Assembly (NCBI GenBank): GCA_947175845.1
Contig: CAMWOK010000031.1
Coordinates: 1 to 15,861, forward strand
DNA length: 15,861 bases
Source of the DNA: an uncultured Lachnospiraceae bacterium
GTDB taxonomy: Bacteria; Bacillota; Clostridia; Lachnospirales; Lachnospiraceae
Reading direction: 5' to 3'
A program made the position numbers and the translations under genes. Below, piece by piece: positions 7,372 to 14,778 of the stretch. Under the pieces are notes generated by a model, which was not told the origin of the DNA, did no database searches, and saw nothing but the letters and a program-made list of their open reading frames with translations. Every line of letters begins with the position of its first letter. Position 1 is the stretch's first letter.

Positions 7372-7401
7372 TGGCTCTGCCGTCGGTGCAAGAGCCATTT
7401 T
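7372..7401 (+). terminator. Weak hairpin with T-run between the HMA and ATPase genes
   Basis: TGGCTCT (7372-7378) pairs with AGAGCCA (7391-7397), followed by TTTT (7398-7401); AAAA upstream can extend the stem after a one-base bulge. It lies in the 92-bp gap between two genes that should work together. It looks like a leaky terminator or an RNA-processing/stability element that would give more HMA protein than pump. The structure is short and the function is inferred. Confidence 0.4.
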
Positions 7402-7432
7402 AATCCGCAAAATTCGGGAAGGATGTGGAAAA

Positions 7433-9307
7433 ATGACGAAAAAACAAAAAAAAGTACTGATCCGAATCATTGTGTCAGCTGTGCTGGTCGGGCTATTGTG
7501 TCTGGTGCCCGTGGAAAACCAGTATGTCCGGCTGGCGTTGTTTCTGATTCCATACCTCGTGATCGGGTACGATATTTTGAAGAAGGCCGTGCTTGGGATT
7601 GTCAACGGGCAGGTCTTTGACGAGAATTTTCTGATGGCGATCGCCACGGTTGGCGCGATTATCCTCGGCGAGTATGTCGAGGGCACAGCCGTGATGCTGT
7701 TTTACCAGATCGGCGAGCTGTTTCAGAGCTATGCGGTGGGAAAGAGCCGCAGAAACATATCGGCGCTCATGGATATCCGGCCGGATTATGCCAATATCGA
7801 GCAGGATGGCCAGCTCGAGCAGGTCGACCCGGATGACGTGGAGATCGGGACTGTGATCGTGGTGCAGCCGGGCGAAAAGGTGCCGATCGACGGCGTGGTT
7901 GTGGACGGAAGTTCCACGCTCAACACGAGCGCCCTCACCGGGGAGAGCCTTCCGCGGGAGGTGCAGCCGGGCGACGAGGTGATCAGCGGCTGTGTAAATT
8001 TATCAGGACTGCTGCGCATAGAGACTACAAAGGAGTTCGGCGAATCCACGGTGTCTAAAATATTGGATCTGGTGGAGAACTCCAGCATGAAAAAGTCTAA
8101 GTCGGAGAATTTTATCACCCGCTTTGCAAAGTATTACACGCCGGCGGTCTGTATCGGGGCGCTTGCGCTTGCCTTGCTGCCGCCCGTGGTCAATCTCGTG
8201 CTGGGAAATCCGCCGGCGTGGTCACAGTGGGTGATCCGCGCGCTCACCACCCTTGTCATCAGCTGTCCGTGCGCGCTTGTCATCTCGATACCGCTCAGTT
8301 TCTTCGGCGGCATTGGCGGCGCGTCCGCTAAAGGAGTGCTTGTGAAAGGCTCCAATTACTTAGAAGCGCTCGCGGAGACAACGTATGTGGTGTGCGACAA
8401 GACGGGGACGCTGACAAAGGGCGTCTTTGCGGTGACGCATCTCGAGGCGGCAGACGAGATGGCGGAGAATGTGCTCCTCGAGATGGCTGCACACGCGGAG
8501 TGTTACTCTGGCCACCCAATCAGCAGGAGCCTGAAGGAAGCGTATGAGCAGCGGACAGGGAAGCAGGTCGATGCGTCCAGGGTCACAGATGTGGAAGAGA
8601 TCAGCGGGCATGGGGTGTCGGCAGTCATAGATGGAACAAAGGTTTGTGCAGGAAACGCCAGGCTTATGAAACTGCTGAATATCCCTTATGCAGCTCCGCA
8701 GAAAACCGGCACAGAAGTACATGTTGCGATCAGTGGGAGCTATGCCGGCTATATTCTGATCTCAGATATTGTCAAACCGAATGCGAAAACTGCCATTGCA
8801 GCGCTGAAAGAGGCGGGTGTCAGGCAGGTGGTCATGCTGACCGGCGACGCGAGGAATGTGGCGGAGTCCGTGGCGGCGGAGCTTGATGTGGATGTGGTAA
8901 AGAGCGAACTGCTCCCGGCAGACAAGGTTTCTGAGGTGGAGCGCCTTCTGGCTGAGAAAGGCGGAAAGGAGCGTCTCGCCTTCGTCGGGGACGGCATCAA
9001 CGACGCGCCGGTGCTGTCGCGGGCCGACATCGGGATTGCGATGGGCGCGCTGGGGTCCGATGCGGCGATCGAGGCGGCCGACATCGTGCTGATGGACGAT
9101 GACCCGGCAAAAATTGCAACGGCGATCCGGATCGCGCGAAAGACGCTGAGCATTGTGCATCAGAATATCGTCTTTGCGCTGGCTGTCAAGTTTGCGTGCC
9201 TTGGGCTGGGGGCATTTGGTTTTGTCAATATGTGGTGGGCAATCTTTGCGGATGTCGGCGTCATGATTATCGCGGTGCTGAATGCCATGCGGACATTGCG
9301 ATCATAA
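7433..9307 (+). CDS. cadA: P1B-2 type Zn/Cd/Pb-exporting P-type ATPase without an HMA domain
   Basis: From the ATG at 7433, preceded by GGGAAGGA, the product has 624 residues. An earlier TTG at 7352 is in frame but would translate through the upstream hairpin and lacks a ribosome binding site. All core P-type motifs are present: TGES (residues 169-172, actuator), the transmembrane metal motif Cys278-Pro-Cys280, DKTGT with phosphorylated Asp322, His361-Pro362 of the nucleotide site, and GDGIND (519-524). The last membrane helix carries Asp607 in FADVGVMIIAVL, equivalent to the Asp that with CPC defines the Zn(II)/Cd(II)/Pb(II) group (ZntA/CadA). It exports divalent metal across the cytoplasmic membrane at the cost of ATP. 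There is no N-terminal HMA domain; the separate HMA protein encoded upstream is the likely substitute. Which metal dominates cannot be read from sequence. Confidence 0.95.
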   Translation: MTKKQKKVLIRIIVSAVLVGLLCLVPVENQYVRLALFLIPYLVIGYDILKKAVLGIVNGQVFDENFLMAIATVGAIILGEYVEGTAVMLFYQIGELFQSYAVGKSRRNISALMDIRPDYANIEQDGQLEQVDPDDVEIGTVIVVQPGEKVPIDGVVVDGSSTLNTSALTGESLPREVQPGDEVISGCVNLSGLLRIETTKEFGESTVSKILDLVENSSMKKSKSENFITRFAKYYTPAVCIGALALALLPPVVNLVLGNPPAWSQWVIRALTTLVISCPCALVISIPLSFFGGIGGASAKGVLVKGSNYLEALAETTYVVCDKTGTLTKGVFAVTHLEAADEMAENVLLEMAAHAECYSGHPISRSLKEAYEQRTGKQVDASRVTDVEEISGHGVSAVIDGTKVCAGNARLMKLLNIPYAAPQKTGTEVHVAISGSYAGYILISDIVKPNAKTAIAALKEAGVRQVVMLTGDARNVAESVAAELDVDVVKSELLPADKVSEVERLLAEKGGKERLAFVGDGINDAPVLSRADIGIAMGALGSDAAIEAADIVLMDDDPAKIATAIRIARKTLSIVHQNIVFALAVKFACLGLGAFGFVNMWWAIFADVGVMIIAVLNAMRTLRS

Positions 9308-9334
9308 AAAACGTTTATTGATGTGAGGCTGGTT

Positions 9335-10333
9335 ATGCATAGTTTACATTCAGAGAAAAGCAGGAGTACAGACAGACGGAAAAAAGCGCTCGAGGCGGTA
9401 GAGTTTTGTGCGGTGATAACAATATGTATATTTATGTATTTTCATGAGCGGGGCGGCGGAATGCGGCCTGAGGCCGCCGCGCTGCCGGCTCTGGGCGACA
9501 GAATTGTGTTCGGAACCTATCTCAAAGAGCCGATTGTGTGGAGAGTGCTTCGGGCGGAGACCAATGGAGAAGTGGTGCTGATTGCTGAGAACATTCTGAC
9601 TATGAAAGCATTTGACGCGGCGGACAGCGGACAATTTAATGAAGATGATCGCGAGAATGACTACTGGAGTATTCATGAGACAGAGGCGGACAGCGACCTG
9701 GAATTACAGGCGTATGTGCGCGGAAACAGCCGCTGGGCAGACTCAGATATCAGGGCATGGCTCAATTCGGACCGGGAGAACGTGATCTATGACGGGATTG
9801 GACCAGTTCCGAGCGCACTGGCGGCGCGAAAGAACGGGTACGCGGACGAGCCGGGGTTTCTCAACGGCTTTACGGACGAGGAGAGAGAAGCGATCGTGCC
9901 GACGGAGAACCTGACAAAAGGAAACGGTCTGGACGGCGGGGAGGTCCGCAGTACAGATTTGGTGTACCTGCTCTCAAAGGAAGAATTGTCATGGCTTGCC
10001 GAGGCGGATATCGGCGTCCGGGCGAAGCCGACCACACAGGCAGTCGAACAGGATCAGACCACATGGTACAACATATATTCCCTGGAATTTGGGGTTGACA
10101 CATTCTACTGGTGGCTTCGCGACCCCGTTCCGGATATGGCAAGCAACTGTTATTTTATTGATAACGGTTATTCGGCGAAGCTGCTGCGCAGCGTGCCGGC
10201 AGGCACAGAGGGAATCGGGGTGCGTCCGGTGGTGAAAGTTGACACGAAAAAAATAACGCTTGTGCGCAAAGAAGCAGACAGCGATATGGAAGAGCCAAAC
10301 GATCAGTCAGACAGTGCAGAATCAGCTGGCTGA
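9335..10333 (+). CDS. Membrane-anchored DUF6273 protein
   Basis: The 332-residue product has a basic N-terminus (about residues 1-20), one membrane helix (about 21-36) acting as an uncleaved anchor, and a roughly 290-residue domain predicted to lie outside the cell. That domain has the marks of DUF6273, common in Clostridia: an early WRVL segment, SDIRAWLN, the aromatic WWLRDP (from residue 259) and GVRPVVKV near the end (295-302). No enzymatic activity is established for this family to my knowledge. A GTG at 9323 is also in frame, but the ATG at 9335 has GAGG at a better distance. The gene is 27 bp after cadA with no terminator between, and 25 bp before the response regulator gene. It may be an accessory sensor or ligand-binding partner of the two-component system; that is inference. 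Confidence 0.8.
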   Translation: MHSLHSEKSRSTDRRKKALEAVEFCAVITICIFMYFHERGGGMRPEAAALPALGDRIVFGTYLKEPIVWRVLRAETNGEVVLIAENILTMKAFDAADSGQFNEDDRENDYWSIHETEADSDLELQAYVRGNSRWADSDIRAWLNSDRENVIYDGIGPVPSALAARKNGYADEPGFLNGFTDEEREAIVPTENLTKGNGLDGGEVRSTDLVYLLSKEELSWLAEADIGVRAKPTTQAVEQDQTTWYNIYSLEFGVDTFYWWLRDPVPDMASNCYFIDNGYSAKLLRSVPAGTEGIGVRPVVKVDTKKITLVRKEADSDMEEPNDQSDSAESAG

Positions 10334-10358
10334 ATAAATATGATGAAAGGCATGATCG

Positions 10359-11078
10359 ATGTACAATATTGGAATTTGTGATGACGAGAAGGACACCTGC
10401 ACACAGATAGCAGATATGATATACGAATATGACAAAAGAAACAAAGTCGGTATTGAGGTTATGATATGGAATACCGGGGAGGCGCTGTATCAGGCTCTGG
10501 CGGGGAAACAGCCGGTTGACCTGCTCTTTCTGGATATCGAACTGGTGTCCACAGACGGCATACAGATCGGCAGGCTGATACGCCAGGAGCTGGAAAATCT
10601 GGATCTGAGCATCGCCTATATCTCTTCAAAAAGCAGCTATGCACTGGAACTTTTCAAAATTCATCCGATTGATTTTCTCATAAAACCGATCACAAAACAG
10701 GATATCAGCGATACAATCCAGGAGGCGCTTCGCCTGTACAACCGGGGAAATACAATGTTTTCGTACAGGGCAGACGGCCGCCACTGCAGGCTTCCCTACC
10801 GGGAAATCCTGTATTTTTACAGTGACAACAAGAAGATTAATATGGTCACGTCGGATACAACGATACAGTTTACCGGAAAACTCAGGGATTTGGTGGATGT
10901 CATACCAGATAACTTCATACAGATACATCAGTCCTACATCATCAATCTGAATCATATGAACGAGTGCAGCTATGAGCTTGTGCGGATGCGCGGGGGTGTG
11001 GAGCTGAATATCAGCCAGCCATACAGAAAGCAGGTCAGAAAACAGATTATGGAGTATTCATGGGGACGGGATTGTTGA
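10359..11078 (+). CDS. LytTR-family (AgrA-like) response regulator
   Basis: The 239-residue protein has an N-terminal receiver (about 1-125) with acidic residues Asp8/Asp9, the phosphoacceptor Asp59 in LLFLDIE and the conserved Lys in FLIKPI. The C-terminal LytTR DNA-binding domain (about 132-236) includes LYFYSDNKKINMVT and the family-typical FIQIHQSYIINLNHM. LytTR regulators bind pairs of direct repeats about two helical turns apart, and such a pair lies between the partner kinase gene and the SUKH gene. The 3' end overlaps the kinase frame by 19 bp, which implies translational coupling. The family assignment is certain; the target promoter is a prediction. Confidence 0.95.
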   Translation: MYNIGICDDEKDTCTQIADMIYEYDKRNKVGIEVMIWNTGEALYQALAGKQPVDLLFLDIELVSTDGIQIGRLIRQELENLDLSIAYISSKSSYALELFKIHPIDFLIKPITKQDISDTIQEALRLYNRGNTMFSYRADGRHCRLPYREILYFYSDNKKINMVTSDTTIQFTGKLRDLVDVIPDNFIQIHQSYIINLNHMNECSYELVRMRGGVELNISQPYRKQVRKQIMEYSWGRDC

Positions 11079-12355
11079 GGATGCTGGTATATCATATTGG
11101 AGTTATATATATCATTTGGAGATACCTGCATTGCTTCTTTGACACAGTGCGGGTAAAGAGGCGCGGAGTGACTGCTGCGTATGGCATCTATCTGACTGCT
11201 GCCTGTATATTTGACGGACTGCAGCCTGCAAGGCTTACAAGATTTCTGATTGACACAGCCCTGCTTTACCTGCTGGCACAGATGTACCACGGGAAGCAGG
11301 GGAAAAAACTGCTGGCGGCAGCACTGATACAGGGAATGAATCTGTTTTGCGAGACTTTGGCAGTGTATTTGCTGTATGACGGCGTTGTGGACGGGCGTTA
11401 CGGCGCAGAGATGTACTATGCAGTTTTTCTCTTCATGTTCTTGGCGGAGCGCATGATGGAAAAGTTCTGTATCCGCAACATTAAGGAGAGCACAGTTCTG
11501 CGGCATTGGGATCTTCTCATATTCCTGCCGGCGATCAGCGTCGTCATGGTTTTTGTGATGATTGTGTTTGACTTGCACAACAGGTATATCGGTTCTGCGG
11601 TCAGTGCCTCCATCATCTGTCTGAATCTGATTGTTTTCTACATCTGTGATGAACTGATGGGGGCATATGTGAAACTGAAAGAAAGCGCGCTTGCGGCGCG
11701 TCAGCTTGAAGGCTATTCCAATCAGCTCAATGTCGTGATGCGGTCGGAGGAGCGGGTTCGGGGGCTTCGGCATGATCTGAAACATCACTTATATGAAATA
11801 CAGATGATGGCGGACCGGGAAAAAACAGAGGAGATTAAGGACTATGTCCGCCACATGCAGGAGGACTTGCAGGGTGACGGGGCATATATCAGCAGCGGCA
11901 ATCAGGACATTGACAGCCTGGTCAATCTGCTGCTTGAGCGGGCCAGGAGAGAGCTTGGAACCGTCAGATGTCATGTGTGTGTGCCGCAGAAGCTGGATAT
12001 CGCTGCATTTGACTGGAATATTATTCTCGGAAATCTGATGGACAACGCGATTGAGGCGGCCAAAAACTCGGCGGATAAGTATCTGCAGGTCACGATTCGT
12101 TACGGGAAGGGAATGCTTTATATTGCGATCAAAAATACTTTCAGCGGGGAGTTGGTGAAGGCGGGGGACCACTATTTGTCCACCAAAGTTTGTGCAGGCA
12201 CTGAGGATGCACCGCTGCACGGCCTGGGGCTTCGGAATGTGCGGCGGATTGTGGATAAGTATGACGGGAGCATGGAGTTAGGTGACAAGGAAGGCATCTT
12301 TACAGTCAGAATCCTCATGTATGTCACAGTCAGTGACGGGCAGGAAAACGTGTAG
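11060..12355 (+). CDS. GHKL (AgrC-like) sensor histidine kinase
   Basis: The 431-residue kinase begins at an ATG inside the regulator gene, with GGAG five bases upstream; a second in-frame ATG at 11081 is a weaker candidate. About the first 200 residues hold several hydrophobic segments, probably five to six membrane helices, as in AgrC-type peptide receptors. The H-box RGLRHDLKHHL places the phosphorylated His at 238, after a helical linker. The ATPase domain is of the GHKL HATPase_c_5 type: N-box LGNLMDNAIEAA (Asn329) and G-box HGLGLRNV. There is no separate HisKA domain, as expected for this class. It should phosphorylate the LytTR regulator encoded just upstream in response to an extracellular or membrane signal. 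No pro-peptide or AgrB-like peptidase gene is visible nearby, so the signal is unknown. Confidence 0.94.
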   Translation: MGTGLLRMLVYHIGVIYIIWRYLHCFFDTVRVKRRGVTAAYGIYLTAACIFDGLQPARLTRFLIDTALLYLLAQMYHGKQGKKLLAAALIQGMNLFCETLAVYLLYDGVVDGRYGAEMYYAVFLFMFLAERMMEKFCIRNIKESTVLRHWDLLIFLPAISVVMVFVMIVFDLHNRYIGSAVSASIICLNLIVFYICDELMGAYVKLKESALAARQLEGYSNQLNVVMRSEERVRGLRHDLKHHLYEIQMMADREKTEEIKDYVRHMQEDLQGDGAYISSGNQDIDSLVNLLLERARRELGTVRCHVCVPQKLDIAAFDWNIILGNLMDNAIEAAKNSADKYLQVTIRYGKGMLYIAIKNTFSGELVKAGDHYLSTKVCAGTEDAPLHGLGLRNVRRIVDKYDGSMELGDKEGIFTVRILMYVTVSDGQENV

Positions 12356-12360
12356 ACAAT

Positions 12361-12399
12361 GGATTTCGCCAGTTTGAATACGGATTTCGCCGTTTTGAA
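12361..12399 (+). repeat. Paired 18-bp direct repeats, 21-bp period: candidate LytTR regulator site
   Basis: The unit GGATTTCGCCxxTTTGAA occurs at 12361-12378 and 12382-12399; 16 of 18 positions match. The 21-bp start-to-start distance puts both copies on the same face of the helix, as in AgrA/ComE-type binding sites. The repeats begin 5 bp after the kinase stop and end about 20 bp before a -10 box. This geometry and the adjacent LytTR gene support a regulator site; the sequence itself was not matched to a known consensus. Confidence 0.7.
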
Positions 12400-12417
12400 C
12401 AAAAATATTAACTGGTA

Positions 12418-12426
12418 TGCTATACT
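12418..12426 (+). promoter_or_regulatory. Extended -10 promoter of the SUKH gene
   Basis: TGCTATACT combines an extended -10 (TGn) with TATACT (12421-12426, 5/6 to consensus). There is no good -35 at 16-18 bp; TTGAAC at 12395-12400 inside the second direct repeat is 20 bp away. A poor -35 with repeats next to it fits a promoter that needs an activator. A small hairpin (12446-12458) follows in the leader. Confidence 0.55.
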
Positions 12427-12488
12427 GATTCGATACAGGTGGTGCCGGCATTTTGCCGTGAAGAGACAGGTCGAAGAGGTAACAAAAT

Positions 12489-13178
12489 ATGATACACACA
12501 GAGGACAGTTTTGTGAGGAAAGCATATCAGGCATTGGTCAGAAGAGGGGCTGCGCGCGCGTCCATGTTTGTTTCTAGCACAGTGACGGACATGGATATCG
12601 ACGCGTTTGAGACGGAGTTTGGCATCAGACTTCCAGCACTGTTTTGCGCTTATCTGAAAGCGTACTGCTACGATTTCACGACGATATGTGCGCCTGTGCC
12701 GCTGGATGGCATGGCGCACGCCGGGCCGGAGAGTGAGAAGGGGCTGTGCTGGATTGAGCTTGTTTCACTGCCGAGGGAGGATCCGCTCAGGAACCTGTAT
12801 GCCGGCATGGAGAGCTTCCGCAGGGTCTGCACAGACAGGGAGCTGGTGAATCTGAACCTGGAAGCGGTCAAAAACTTTGTGCCGATCGGGGAGATGGGCG
12901 GTGCACTGTGCATGGATTTGAGCAAGACGAAGGTAGCGGTGGATGATCCTGCCACATGGCAGATCTGCCGTTTCAGGGAGGCGGTATTTGACTGGCGTGG
13001 AGCAGGGTATATTGATGACAGGGGCGTGGTGAGCGGCGAGAAGCTGTTCCCGGACTTCAAAACCCTGCTGGAGGTATATTTTTGCGGCAGGTATGACCGC
13101 GCATATGAGCAGCAGCTGAGAGCGTGCGGGGAGGAGATGCCGGACTACAGTTTTTATATCTGGGAGAAAAAGGTTTGA
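12489..13178 (+). CDS. SUKH (SMI1/KNR4) family protein, putative immunity protein
   Basis: The 229-residue, cytosolic-looking protein matches the SMI1/KNR4 (SUKH) pattern: an N-terminal DIDAFETEFGIRLPALFCAYLKAY-like helix (residues about 36-59; acidic, then LP), a central FVPIGEMGGALCMDL (from about residue 130) and a C-terminal acidic helical region ending with LFPDFKTLLEVYF. SUKH proteins are best known as immunity proteins that bind toxins delivered by contact-dependent or polymorphic toxin systems, though many members are orphan. No toxin gene adjoins it here. It has its own promoter with candidate LytTR sites upstream and a strong terminator after it, so it is a single-gene unit apparently under control of the neighbouring two-component system. 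GAGG at about 12475-12478 is a modest ribosome binding site. The specific toxin partner, if any, is unknown. Confidence 0.78.
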   Translation: MIHTEDSFVRKAYQALVRRGAARASMFVSSTVTDMDIDAFETEFGIRLPALFCAYLKAYCYDFTTICAPVPLDGMAHAGPESEKGLCWIELVSLPREDPLRNLYAGMESFRRVCTDRELVNLNLEAVKNFVPIGEMGGALCMDLSKTKVAVDDPATWQICRFREAVFDWRGAGYIDDRGVVSGEKLFPDFKTLLEVYFCGRYDRAYEQQLRACGEEMPDYSFYIWEKKV

Positions 13179-13190
13179 ACAGAGGAGAAG

Positions 13191-13214
13191 GCGCTGTGTA
13201 TCAGCGCTTTTTTT
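13191..13214 (+). terminator. Intrinsic terminator after the SUKH gene
   Basis: GCGCTG (13191-13196) pairs with CAGCGC (13202-13207) around the loop TGTAT, followed by seven T. It sits 12 bp after the stop codon and is a textbook rho-independent terminator. Confidence 0.92.
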
Positions 13215-13242
13215 GTGACTTTGCAGATAATGAAATTAATGC

Positions 13243-13271
13243 TTGTGGTATTGGCAATTTAGAAATATAAT
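13243..13271 (+). promoter_or_regulatory. Promoter of the PurF-like gene
   Basis: A perfect -10, TATAAT (13266-13271), lies 17 bp after TTGTGG (13243-13248), a weak -35. The AT-rich region and position between a terminator and the next start support it. TTGGCA at 13251 is only 9 bp from this -10 and is not a usable partner. The remaining 60-odd bases of leader show no riboswitch-like fold that I can recognise. Confidence 0.6.
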
Positions 13272-13334
13272 AAAAGTATAAACTGATGAAAGGAAGTAAC
13301 TACGAAGGAATGAAATAGTTACGAGGAAACGGAA

Positions 13335-14741
13335 ATGGGCGGCTTTTTTGGAGTAACATCACAGCAGGATTGTGTATTTGATTTGTTTTTTGGCATTGAT
13401 TACCACTCCCACTTAGGAACGCGGCGCGGCGGTATGGCAGTGTACGGGTCCGAGGGGTTCAACCGGGCCATTCACAACATTGAGAACGCACCGTTCCGCA
13501 CCAAATTTGACAAGGACGTGAGTGGGATGCACGGAAATTATGGGATTGGCTGTATATCGGACTATGAGCCGCAGCCGCTGATCATCCGCTCTCACCACGG
13601 CACGTATGCACTGACTACGGTGGGGAAGATCAACAACACGGACGAGCTGATGCAGCGGTTGTTTGACGTGGGACATGCGCACTTTCAGGAGATGAGCGGC
13701 GGGGAGATCAACGCCACGGAGCTGGTCGCGGCGCTCATCAACCGCAGGGAAAACCTGATAGAGGGCATGAATTTTGCGCTGGAGTCCATCGACGGTTCCC
13801 TGTCCATCCTGCTGATGAACAAGGCCGGTATCTATGCGGCGCGGGACAAGTATGGCAGAACGCCGATTGTGATCGGGAAGAAGGACGACGGATTCTGCGC
13901 GTCCTTCGAAAACTTTGCATACAAGAATCTTGGGTATACGGATTATAAGGAACTGGGTCCGGGAGAGATTGTGGTGATGACAGAGAAGAACTGCGTCACG
14001 CTTGTCAACCCGCAGAAAGATATGAAAATCTGTACGTTTTTGTGGGTTTATTACGGGTATCCCGCAAGCTCCTACGAGGGCGTCAATGTGGAACAGATGC
14101 GCTACCGCTGCGGGGAGAAGATGGCGCAGCGCGACAATGTGGAGCCGGATATCGTGGCGGGCGTGCCAGACTCGGGTATCGCCCACGCGGTGGGGTATGC
14201 CAACGAGTCCGGGATTCCGTTTTCGCGGCCGTTTATCAAGTACACTCCGACCTGGCCGCGCTCTTTCATGCCGACGATACAGAGCAAGCGCAACCTGATT
14301 GCCAAGATGAAACTGCTGGCGGTGGACGAGCTGATCAAGGACAAGAGCCTGCTGCTTATTGACGACTCGATCGTCAGGGGGACACAGCTGCGGGAGACGA
14401 CGGAGTTTCTGTATCAGAGCGGCGCGAAGGAGGTGCACATCCGGCCCGCGTGCCCGCCGCTTTTGTATGGCTGCAAATACCTGAATTTTTCGCGCTCCTC
14501 GTCGGAGATGGACCTGATCACAAGGCGCGTGATCGAGCGGCTTGAAAATGGCAATGTGACGAAGGAGCTTCTGCAGGAGTACGCGGATCCCGAGTCCGAG
14601 AAGTACGGGCAGATGGTGGAGGAGATTCGAAAGGAGCTTAATTTTACGTCGCTGCGCTTCAACCGGCTGGACGACATGCTGGACGCGACGGGGAGTGCGC
14701 ACTGTAAACTCTGCACATACTGCTGGGACGGGAAAGAATAG
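13335..14741 (+). CDS. PurF-like amidophosphoribosyltransferase paralogue lacking the catalytic Cys
   Basis: The 468-residue protein has PurF architecture: an N-terminal glutamine amidotransferase (Ntn) domain to about residue 240, then a phosphoribosyltransferase domain with the PRPP loop LLLIDDSIVRG (about 339-349, Asp343/Asp344). Canonical PurF starts MC(G), where the Cys exposed after processing attacks glutamine. Here the start is MGGFFG, codon GGC, and no alternative start gives a Cys. Glutamine-dependent activity is therefore unlikely; it may use free ammonia, a partner, or do something else with PRPP. Cys near 376 and 383 and CKLCTYC (457-463) resemble the cysteines that hold an Fe-S cluster in Bacillus-type PurF. 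GAGGA precedes the ATG. No other purine genes are nearby, so it is probably a second copy besides a normal purF elsewhere in the genome. Confidence 0.88.
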   Translation: MGGFFGVTSQQDCVFDLFFGIDYHSHLGTRRGGMAVYGSEGFNRAIHNIENAPFRTKFDKDVSGMHGNYGIGCISDYEPQPLIIRSHHGTYALTTVGKINNTDELMQRLFDVGHAHFQEMSGGEINATELVAALINRRENLIEGMNFALESIDGSLSILLMNKAGIYAARDKYGRTPIVIGKKDDGFCASFENFAYKNLGYTDYKELGPGEIVVMTEKNCVTLVNPQKDMKICTFLWVYYGYPASSYEGVNVEQMRYRCGEKMAQRDNVEPDIVAGVPDSGIAHAVGYANESGIPFSRPFIKYTPTWPRSFMPTIQSKRNLIAKMKLLAVDELIKDKSLLLIDDSIVRGTQLRETTEFLYQSGAKEVHIRPACPPLLYGCKYLNFSRSSSEMDLITRRVIERLENGNVTKELLQEYADPESEKYGQMVEEIRKELNFTSLRFNRLDDMLDATGSAHCKLCTYCWDGKE

Positions 14742-14778
14742 GAACCGTGTGATGCTGTAGCGAGAAAGGCGGCGGAGA

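Noticed and set aside
7352..7432. Upstream TTG start for the P-type ATPase
   Set aside because: No ribosome binding site, and the extra 27 residues would be encoded across the hairpin; the ATG at 7433 has a good site.
12446..12458. Small hairpin CGGCA-TTT-TGCCG in the SUKH leader as a terminator or riboswitch
   Set aside because: Only five base pairs and no T-run after it; too small to support a regulatory RNA.
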